DNA from: Marinobacter goseongensis | GTDB lineage: Bacteria; Pseudomonadota; Gammaproteobacteria; Pseudomonadales; Oleiphilaceae | Assembly: GCF_023156235.1 (NCBI RefSeq) | Contig: NZ_JAKZAI010000010.1 | Location: 62,001 to 126,000 of the forward strand | Direction of reading: 5' to 3' | Length of the DNA: 64,000 nucleotides | Shown here: positions 56,074-64,000 of the stretch, piece after piece | Layout: each line of letters starts with the position of its first letter | How positions within the stretch are numbered: position 1 is the first letter of the stretch | Translations under genes and position numbers: made by a program | The notes under the pieces: model-generated | Database searches by the model: none | What the model was told of the DNA's origin: nothing | What the model saw: the letters and a program-made list of their open reading frames with translations, nothing else

Positions 56074-58569
56074 TCAGAAGATCTGGCGTGACAGATCATC
56101 ATCGCCATTACCGCCGTTTCCGGATTCGTCCCGCGGATCCATTGGCGGCGGCGCATCCTCCTCGCGAAACAGTTCAAACAAACCATCCTGCCCCGGTCGG
56201 GCGCGCTTTCCGGTTTCCGGGTCAATCCGAACGTTGACGATGCCGTTCGGGCGGGGCATCAGCGAGCTGGAGCTGCCGTTCAGAGCAACTTTCATATAGT
56301 CCATCCAGACCGGCAGTGCCGTGCTGGCACCGAATTCGCGGCGTCCCAATGGGGCGGGTTGGTCAAAGCCGACCCACACGGTGGTGGCAATGTCGTGATT
56401 GTATCCGGCAAACCAGGTGTCTACCTGCTCGTTGGTCGTTCCGGTTTTTCCGGCCAAGTCGCTGCGACCCAGTGCCAGCGCGCGGCGCCCCGTGCCCAGC
56501 TTGATCACGTCCCGCATCATCGAGTGCAGAATATACACCGAGCGCTCATCGGCAAGGCGGCGGGCAATGCGTACTTTAGGTTCACCATCGCTGGCTGCGT
56601 CGCCTTCTGCTGATGCCTGCTGTAGGACGTCATCGCAGTCCCGGTTGCATAAAATCACTTTCGGCGCGCTGTAAATCTCTTCGTCGTTGACGTCTGTGAT
56701 GCTCGCTATCAGGAAGGGCGTCACGTCATACCCGCCGTTGGCGATCACTGCAAAGCCCCTTGCCAGTTCCATAGGCGTCAGCTGGCCGCTGCCAAGAGAC
56801 AGGGACAGGTCTTTTTGCATGTCGCCGGTGGGGATCTTCAGCTGGTCAAGGTAATCCAGTGTGTTCTGGATGCCCAGGTCCCGGAGTAGCCGGATGGAGA
56901 CCAGGTTTCGTGACAGGTAGAGCGCCTTGCGAAGCCGCGTTGGGCCATAGAACTGGCCAGACGAATTCTGCGGGCGCCAGGCTGTTTCCAGTTCGTCGTC
57001 ATCAAACACGATGGGGGCATCGTTATAGATGGTGGCAGGTGTCATGCCGTTTTCGAGAGCAGCCAGGTACAGGAAAGGCTTGAAGGTGGAGCCAGGCTGT
57101 CGCTTCGCCTGGGTGGCGCGATTGTACTTGCTCTGGCTGAAGCTGTACCCGCCAGCAAGTGCTTCGATGGCCCCCGTGGCAGTATTCAGAGAAATAAGGG
57201 CGCCCTCCACGCGAGGCGCCTGAGCCAGACCAACCTGACGGATATTGATGGTGTCGATCTGCGGGCTGCGGCCATCATCAGCGCCGGCTTCTGTGGTCAT
57301 GGTGTCGAGTGCCGGGTCTGCGGCCGGTTTGACGTAGACGACATCGCCTCTGCTGACCACGTCCGAGGGTTTTTCCGGTTTGGCGCCGGTCAGGTTTTCG
57401 GTTCTGTAGCGTCGGGCCCAGGTCATGGACTCAAAGGTCATGACGATTTTGCCCAGGGTTCGGGCAAACAGATCCACTTCGCCGTCGTCGTCCCGGACCG
57501 CGGTCACAATGGCGGGTATGAGGGCTTCCACCCGCGGATAGCCGGCAATCAATCGCTCCAGGTTCTCCGGTTCCAGCTCGACACTGTCAATCTGGCCGAT
57601 GGGTCCCCGGAAGCCGTGCCTGCGGTCATACGTCTCCAGGCCCTTGCGGAGGGCCAACGTGGCCTGCTGCTGCTTGGTACTGTTAACGGTGAGCTTGACT
57701 TCGTAGCCATCGGTGTAGGCCTTGTCGCCAAACCGCCGAACCATTTCGGTTCTCGCCATTTCCGCGGCAAAATCGGCATCCACTTCGGTATCCGCGGCAT
57801 TGTAGCGCGCGGTGAGGGGGGCATTGGCTGCCAGTTCATATGCGTCCGGCGTGATGTAGCCGAGGTCTCGCATGCGCCCGAGAATCCAGTTGCGGCGAAT
57901 CTGCGCGCGCTCAGGATTGGCGAGAGGGTTGAAGGCGGACGGTGCCTTGGGCAGGCCGGCAAGCATGGCCATCTGTGCCAGGGACAGTTCGGAGATCGGC
58001 TTGTTGTAGTAAACCTGAGCGGCGGCAGCGATGCCGTACGAGCGGTTGCCGAGATAGATCTTGTTCAGGTAGAGCTCGAGGATGCGCTCCTTGCTCAGTT
58101 CACGTTCTATTTGAAGAGCCAGAAGTATCTCGTTGAACTTGCGAATAAACGTTCTGTCGCGTGACAAAAAGTAATTTTTTGCAACCTGCATTGTGATGGT
58201 GCTGCCCCCAGACTGGATCTCTCCCGTGGAGACCAGTTCGATGGCAGCCCGCATCAGGCCTTTGAAGTCCACCCCGAAGTGGTCGTAAAAACGCGCGTCT
58301 TCCGCGGCCAGAAAGGCATGTAACTGAATTGTAGGGATCTGTTCGATTGTGACCGGTGCCCTTCTCTTTTCACCGAATTCTGCTATTAATCTGTCATCCG
58401 CGCTGTAGACCCTCAGTGGCGTCTGCAACTTGATATCAAGAAGCTGATCCACTGGCGGAAGTCCGGGGCGAAGATAAAGATAGAAACCGGAAGTCACGAT
58501 CATCGCGAGACTTAATCCGGTGATAAAAAGCCAGGCAAACAGGCGGGATGTACGCAACAAATGAGACAT
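56074..58569 (-). CDS. mrcA: Penicillin-binding protein 1A
   Basis: An 831-residue bifunctional class A PBP. A membrane anchor lies at about 11-31. The glycosyltransferase domain has AAEDARFYDHFGVD, GGSTITMQ and the helix-forming ERELSKERILELYLNKIYLG. An OB-like insert precedes the transpeptidase with GSTFKPF (SxxK), SRNL (SxN) and KTGTT (KTG). The C-terminus is Gly/Asp-rich. It polymerises and crosslinks peptidoglycan. It is divergent from pilM, the usual arrangement in Pseudomonas-like bacteria. Confidence 0.96.
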   Translation of the reverse strand: MSHLLRTSRLFAWLFITGLSLAMIVTSGFYLYLRPGLPPVDQLLDIKLQTPLRVYSADDRLIAEFGEKRRAPVTIEQIPTIQLHAFLAAEDARFYDHFGVDFKGLMRAAIELVSTGEIQSGGSTITMQVAKNYFLSRDRTFIRKFNEILLALQIERELSKERILELYLNKIYLGNRSYGIAAAAQVYYNKPISELSLAQMAMLAGLPKAPSAFNPLANPERAQIRRNWILGRMRDLGYITPDAYELAANAPLTARYNAADTEVDADFAAEMARTEMVRRFGDKAYTDGYEVKLTVNSTKQQQATLALRKGLETYDRRHGFRGPIGQIDSVELEPENLERLIAGYPRVEALIPAIVTAVRDDDGEVDLFARTLGKIVMTFESMTWARRYRTENLTGAKPEKPSDVVSRGDVVYVKPAADPALDTMTTEAGADDGRSPQIDTINIRQVGLAQAPRVEGALISLNTATGAIEALAGGYSFSQSKYNRATQAKRQPGSTFKPFLYLAALENGMTPATIYNDAPIVFDDDELETAWRPQNSSGQFYGPTRLRKALYLSRNLVSIRLLRDLGIQNTLDYLDQLKIPTGDMQKDLSLSLGSGQLTPMELARGFAVIANGGYDVTPFLIASITDVNDEEIYSAPKVILCNRDCDDVLQQASAEGDAASDGEPKVRIARRLADERSVYILHSMMRDVIKLGTGRRALALGRSDLAGKTGTTNEQVDTWFAGYNHDIATTVWVGFDQPAPLGRREFGASTALPVWMDYMKVALNGSSSSLMPRPNGIVNVRIDPETGKRARPGQDGLFELFREEDAPPPMDPRDESGNGGNGDDDLSRQIF

Positions 58570-59828
<1,259 letters not shown>

Positions 59829-59829
<1 letters not shown>

Positions 59830-60392
59830 TGGCAAAGATTAACCTCAGACCCTGGCGTGAAGAACTTCGCGCGGAAAAACAGAAGCAGTTCGTGGTGATG
59901 ATTCTGGGGGCGGCCATAGTGGCAGCCGGCCTGGCGTTTCTGTGGAAGTCCGACATGGACAGCCGCATTGCCTACCAGCAGTCCCGCAACGCCTACATCG
60001 AGACAGCGACCAGGCAGCTTGATCAACAGATCAAGGAAATCGAGGATCTGAAGCGCAAGCGGGACGAGCTTTTGGCCCGCATGCAGGTGATCCAGGAGCT
60101 TCAGGGCACCCGCCCGGTCATCGTCCGCGTCTTCGACGAGCTGGTGCGGACGCTGCCGGATGGCTTGTTCTACTCGGATCTGAAGAAAACCGGAGACCGC
60201 GTGGATATCGTCGGCATGGCCGAATCCAATGGCCGGGTCTCCACCTTGTTGCGGCGTTTCGAGGAGTCAGACTGGTTCAGCGATCCGAACCTGACCAACG
60301 TTGCCGCCGCCGACAGTCGTCGGACCGGGTACAGTGAATTCAAGATGTCGGTCCAGCAGCAAACTCCAGAGCCCGAAGGGGAGGATAAGTAA
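59829..60392 (+). CDS. pilN: Type IV pilus assembly protein PilN
   Basis: A 187-residue bitopic protein. The conserved INLRPWREE tail at residues 4-12 binds PilM; a membrane helix lies at about 22-39, then a coiled coil (RQLDQQIKEIEDLKRKRDEL) and a periplasmic ferredoxin-like domain that pairs with PilO. It is part of the alignment complex that links the motor to the secretin. It overlaps pilO by one base (TAATG). Confidence 0.95.
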
Positions 60393-61003
60393 TGAGCCTC
60401 GCGGACTCACTCAAAAGTCTGAATGAATTCGACATCAACGATCTTGATGTCAACAACGCGGGTATCTGGCCAGCGCCGATCAAAGCCATCGTGGCACTGA
60501 TCATTTTCGGTCTGATCCTGGGTGGTGGGTACTGGTTCTTTATCAAGGATCAGTACGCGCAGCTCGAAAGAGTTGAAAGCACCGAGCAGGAGCTCCGCAA
60601 GAAATACGAAGACAAGGCCTACCAGGTTGCCAACCTTGACGTGTTCAAGGCGCAGATGGAGGAAATGGAAGAGACGTTCGGGGCTCTGGTTCGGCAGCTG
60701 CCCAGTGAAACCGAGGTGCCCGGGCTGTTGGAGGACATAACCAACACAGCGCTCGGTAGCGGCCTTGCGCTGCAGGAAGTCGCTCTCCAGCCTGAACAGC
60801 GTCGTGATTTCTACTCGGTGTTGCCGATCAACATCCGCGTTTCCGGCTCTTACCATGAGCTGGCATCCTTCGTCAGCAGTGTGGCAAGCCTGCCACGGAT
60901 TGTGACGCTGCACGACTTGACGATTAAACCAACTGGCGGTGATGGCGAGCGACTGGATATGCAGGTCCTCGCACGCACCTACCGCTACCGGGCTGGAGAA
61001 TGA
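60392..61003 (+). CDS. pilO: Type IV pilus assembly protein PilO
   Basis: A 203-residue bitopic protein with a cytoplasmic start containing FDINDLDVNNAGIWPAPIK, a membrane helix at about 32-50, a periplasmic coiled coil and a C-terminal domain with LPINIRVSGSYHELASFV typical of PilO. It dimerises with PilN and contacts the PilP lipoprotein. It overlaps pilP as ATGA. Confidence 0.95.
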   Translation: MSLADSLKSLNEFDINDLDVNNAGIWPAPIKAIVALIIFGLILGGGYWFFIKDQYAQLERVESTEQELRKKYEDKAYQVANLDVFKAQMEEMEETFGALVRQLPSETEVPGLLEDITNTALGSGLALQEVALQPEQRRDFYSVLPINIRVSGSYHELASFVSSVASLPRIVTLHDLTIKPTGGDGERLDMQVLARTYRYRAGE

Positions 61004-61551
61004 GCATGGCAGGACAGCATGCGGGAAAAGCCTGGCTGGGTATTTGTCTGGCATCCCTTCTGACGGCTTGTTCCCAGGGAAGTGGTTTCTCTGATCTTGA
61101 CAAATTCATGGCCGATACCAGGGCGAAACCGAGGGGGCACGTTGAACCCTTGCCGGAGTTCAAGGCATACGAAGCGTTCAGTTACTCTGCCGCCGATCGG
61201 CGCGCGCCTTTTGAACCGCCGATTGATGCGCAGTTGACCATGGTGGATAACGAGCCGGTCAGTGACGTCGAGCCGGATCTCGATCGCCCGAGAGAGGTGC
61301 TGGAAAACTTCGACCTGAAGGATCTGAACATGGTGGGAACCCTGACAGACACCTCAGGTGGTCTTTTTGCGCTGATTCGCGACAACGCGGGTGGCGTACA
61401 CCGGGTACGTTCGGGCAATTACATGGGGCAAAACTACGGCCGCATTGTCGGCATAGGCGAGTCCCGTGTGGAGCTCATTGAAATCGTTCCCAATGGCCGG
61501 GGTGGATGGGTCGAACGTCCTCGTTTCCTGTCCCTCGATGAAGAAGGCTAA
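61000..61551 (+). CDS. pilP: Type IV pilus lipoprotein PilP
   Basis: A 183-residue lipoprotein. The signal peptide ends in the lipobox LTAC (Cys24). The linker is followed by the beta-domain that binds PilQ (LNMVGTLTDTSGGLFALIRD, then VHRVRSGNYMGQNYGRI). It joins the inner-membrane PilNO complex to the secretin. The start may be the ATG at 61000 or at 61006. Confidence 0.95.
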   Translation: MSMAGQHAGKAWLGICLASLLTACSQGSGFSDLDKFMADTRAKPRGHVEPLPEFKAYEAFSYSAADRRAPFEPPIDAQLTMVDNEPVSDVEPDLDRPREVLENFDLKDLNMVGTLTDTSGGLFALIRDNAGGVHRVRSGNYMGQNYGRIVGIGESRVELIEIVPNGRGGWVERPRFLSLDEEG

Positions 61552-61559
61552 GGAGCGGG

Positions 61560-63677
61560 ATGATGAATAGCGAAAGAAACATGCATGAACAAAAAAGTTT
61601 GGGGTCGAGGCTAGCGATGTTCAGAAAACTCAATGTATACGTCAGCGTGATTGCTCTGGGGTTGTTATCTGGCCTGGCCAATGCGGTCACGCTGGAAGAC
61701 GTGTCGTTTTCATCGTTGCCCGGCGACCAGCTGGAAGTGACGTTGCAATTTGACGGTCAACCCCCCGAACCAACGGGTTACACCATCGAGCGCCCGGCAC
61801 GGATTGCGGTCGATCTGCGAGATACGCAGAGCGGTCTGGATAGTCGCAGTGTCCCGCTGGGTTCCGGCAATGCCCAAAGCATGACCGTGGTGGAAACCAA
61901 AGACCGCACCCGCTTGATCTTCAATCTGATCGAGCTGGCACCCTACGAGACCGCCCGGCAGGGTAATTCACTGGTGCTGACTATTGGTGGTGAAAGCAGT
62001 GGCACGACCATGGCTGCCAATGGCGGCGGTTCCTCGTCTGCCGCGCCAGCGTCCTCGCGCAGCCGCGATGCGCTGGCCGGCGTCGATTTTCGTCGCGGTA
62101 AAGATGGCGAGGGTCGGGTGATTGTTGATCTCGGCAGTCCGAGCACGCCGGTGGATCTGTCCGAGCTGGGTGGCAAAATTCGCCTGACCATGGACGGCAC
62201 CACGGTTCCGGAGAATCTCCGCCGCCGTCTCGACGTCACCGATTTTGCCACGCCGGTGACCCGTGTTGACACCTTCATCGAGAGCGGCAACGCCGTTGTC
62301 GAGATTCGTCCGGAAGGCAACTACGATTACATCGCGTACCAGTCCGGCTCGCAGTTCACCGTCAGCGTTGAGAAGCTGTCTGAGCAGGAGGCGGAAGAGC
62401 GCCGCGAGGAGAGGTTCCCATATACGGGCGATAAGCTGTCACTGAACTTCCAGGACATCGAGGTCCGTTCGGTGCTGCAGCTGATTGCCGACTTTACCGG
62501 CCTTAACCTGGTTGCCAGTGATACGGTCAGCGGCAGCATCACCCTGCGCCTGCAAAATGTGCCCTGGGATCAGGCGCTGGATCTGATTCTGAAGACCAAG
62601 GGCCTGGACAAGCGTCAGATCGGCAACGTTCTGCTGGTAGCGCCTGCTGACGAGATCGCTGCCCGTGAAAAGCTCGAGCTGGAAACCACCAAGCAGATCG
62701 CGGAACTGGCCCCGGTTCGCCTTGATATCATTCAGGTCAACTACGCCAAGGCCGCCGACATCGTTGCTCTGATCCAGGCTGACGCGGAGCTTGTCTCTTC
62801 CCGCGGATTCGTTTCGTCCGATGCGCGTACCAACACCATCAGCGTGCGTGAAACGGCAGAAAAGCTTGAGGAAATTCGTCGTCTGGTGACAACCTGGGAC
62901 GTGGCCGTACGCCAGGTATCGATTGAGGCGCGGATCGTGCGTGCCCAAAACAATGTCGCTGAAGAGCTGGGTGTTCGTTGGGGCGCGCAGGGGCGTGCAA
63001 CCGCCGATGGCGGCACTGACAGCATTGTGGTGGGTGGCTCCCAGGGTGGCTTGCCGGGCATCGGCACCGGCGGCGGTCCGCTGACGCTGCCTTCCGATCT
63101 GAACGTTGATCTCGGCGTAACCCGCACCAACACATCATCGGTCGCCTTCGGGTATATCGGCACCGACCTGCTGATCGACCTCGAGCTGTCCGCCTTCGAG
63201 AGCGACGGTCAGGCGGAGGTTGTATCCCAGCCTCGTGTGGTAACGGCTGACAGGCAGACCGCCAAGATCAAGTCCGGTGAAGAGATTCCCTACCAGGAAG
63301 CCTCCTCCAGTGGTGCTACATCGGTTTCCTTCAAGGAAGCTGCGCTGTCGCTGGAAGTGACGCCGCAGATTACGCCAGACGACAAGATCATCATGGACCT
63401 TGTGGTGAACCAGGATTCCCGTGGCGAAGTGACTGCCGGTATACCGGCGATCAACACCAACGAGGTCACCACTCAGGTGCTGGTGGGCAACGGCGAGACC
63501 GTCGTTCTGGGTGGTATCTTCCAGTCCGAAGTCGCCACCACCGTCACCAAGACGCCGTTCCTGGGCGATATTCCCTACCTGGGTCGTCTTTTCAAGCGCA
63601 CCGAGCGAATCGACGAGCGTAGCGAGCTGTTGATCTTCATCACCCCGAAGATCATCAAAAGCGACCTGATCGATTAA
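61560..63677 (+). CDS. pilQ: Type IV pilus secretin PilQ
   Basis: A 705-residue outer-membrane secretin. A long N-region leads to the signal sequence YVSVIALGLLSGLANA (cleavage near residue 41). AMIN domains (about 45-270) bind peptidoglycan, N0/N1 domains follow (NFQDIEVRSVLQLIADFTG), and the secretin core has VSQPRVVTADRQTAKIKSGEEIPY and the C-terminal GNGETVVLGGIF and PFLGDIPYLGRLF. AGGAG at 61551-61555 serves ATG 61560 or, with better spacing, 61563. It ends the pilMNOPQ operon. Confidence 0.96.
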   Translation: MMNSERNMHEQKSLGSRLAMFRKLNVYVSVIALGLLSGLANAVTLEDVSFSSLPGDQLEVTLQFDGQPPEPTGYTIERPARIAVDLRDTQSGLDSRSVPLGSGNAQSMTVVETKDRTRLIFNLIELAPYETARQGNSLVLTIGGESSGTTMAANGGGSSSAAPASSRSRDALAGVDFRRGKDGEGRVIVDLGSPSTPVDLSELGGKIRLTMDGTTVPENLRRRLDVTDFATPVTRVDTFIESGNAVVEIRPEGNYDYIAYQSGSQFTVSVEKLSEQEAEERREERFPYTGDKLSLNFQDIEVRSVLQLIADFTGLNLVASDTVSGSITLRLQNVPWDQALDLILKTKGLDKRQIGNVLLVAPADEIAAREKLELETTKQIAELAPVRLDIIQVNYAKAADIVALIQADAELVSSRGFVSSDARTNTISVRETAEKLEEIRRLVTTWDVAVRQVSIEARIVRAQNNVAEELGVRWGAQGRATADGGTDSIVVGGSQGGLPGIGTGGGPLTLPSDLNVDLGVTRTNTSSVAFGYIGTDLLIDLELSAFESDGQAEVVSQPRVVTADRQTAKIKSGEEIPYQEASSSGATSVSFKEAALSLEVTPQITPDDKIIMDLVVNQDSRGEVTAGIPAINTNEVTTQVLVGNGETVVLGGIFQSEVATTVTKTPFLGDIPYLGRLFKRTERIDERSELLIFITPKIIKSDLID

Positions 63678-63692
63678 GCTCACCGTGTAACG

Positions 63693-63725
63693 AAAGCCGC
63701 CGCCTAGCACCGGCGGCTTTTTTTC
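63693..63725 (+). terminator. Rho-independent terminator after pilQ
   Basis: AGCCGCCG and CGGCGGCT pair around a short loop and are followed by eight T. It separates the pil operon from aroK, which therefore needs its own promoter in the next 80 bases. Confidence 0.9.
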
Positions 63726-63803
63726 GTCCGGACACGGGTGAAATTTATCGATTTTGCGGCCCTGTGCTATTCTCACCCGCCAGTATGTTTATGAGCTCAA
63801 GTT

Positions 63804-64000
63804 ATGTCACTGCCAAAACGAATAGTCCTGGTTGGTCCCATGGGGGCGGGCAAAAGCACGATTGGCCGAATGCTGGCCAGGGAGCTCGGCTATCGTTTTC
63901 TGGATTCAGACCGAATCATTGAAGAGCGCTGCGGAGCCAACATCCCGTGGATATTTGATGTCGAGGGTGAGGAGGGGTTCAGGCAACGGGAAACGGCAAT
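63804..64000 (+). CDS. aroK: Shikimate kinase, N-terminal part (gene runs off the window)
   Basis: The first 65 residues are visible: [20 protein letters not shown] with the Walker A loop GPMGAGKST, then [10 protein letters not shown] whose aspartate binds shikimate, and [10 protein letters not shown], where the second arginine contacts substrate. AroK phosphorylates shikimate for aromatic amino acid synthesis. It lies after pilQ, as in Pseudomonas. The ribosome binding site is weak. Confidence 0.95.
   Translation, partial: MSLPKRIVLVGPMGAGKSTIGRMLARELGYRFLDSDRIIEERCGANIPWIFDVEGEEGFRQRETA

Overview
The window reads as a chromosomal segment of a marine gammaproteobacterium close to Marinobacter, within the wider Pseudomonas-like lineage. 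This is inferred from gene order (glnE-ilvE beside an LPS core locus; waaA, tolC, thiC, nudF, cpdA; rlmI, HAD phosphatase, rppH, ptsP; argS, priA, rpmE; mrcA divergent from pilMNOPQ-aroK) and from moderately high GC. I see no phage, IS element, CRISPR array, tRNA or rRNA. Nearly all the sequence is coding.

Layout. 1-7.8 kb: the end of dtd, a porin gene broken by a frameshift behind a possible Pho box, a CYTH-domain triphosphatase, a two-TM potassium channel, glnE and ilvE. 7.8-31.5 kb: a lipopolysaccharide region. It holds kdkA and a ten-gene minus-strand operon that runs from gmhA at 18.3 kb down to a glycosyltransferase at 8.6 kb. That operon makes ADP-heptose (gmhA, hldE, gmhB), adds it (a GT9 enzyme), carries a four-gene cassette (small HAD phosphatase, nucleotidyltransferase-kinase fusion, nucleotidyltransferase, WavE-like transferase) and ends with an O-antigen ligase and a GT4. 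Divergent from it are hldD-waaF-waaE. Further on are four more GT4 enzymes, two LpxL-type acyltransferases, a YrbL-like protein, an SGNH-hydrolase variant, an ELM1/GtrOC1 protein and waaA.

31.5-43 kb: tolC, thiC under a TPP riboswitch, nudF, a DUF1249 gene, cpdA, the metE/metR divergent pair with a clear MetR operator, gcvH, rlmI and a HAD phosphatase. 43-56 kb: rppH and ptsP, a patatin-like protein that lacks the nucleophilic serine, hslVU with a heat-shock promoter, ftsN, argS, priA, rpmE and maeB. 56-64 kb: PBP1a (mrcA), the type IV pilus operon pilMNOPQ and the start of aroK.

The most interesting material is the cassette at 10.9-14.6 kb, whose genes are joined by ATGA overlaps and which looks like a route for activating and transferring an unidentified, probably phosphate-linked, substituent onto LPS. 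Also notable are two hydrolase-fold proteins with replaced nucleophiles, and a recurring arrangement of perfect hairpins without T-tracts at or over stop codons between convergent genes.
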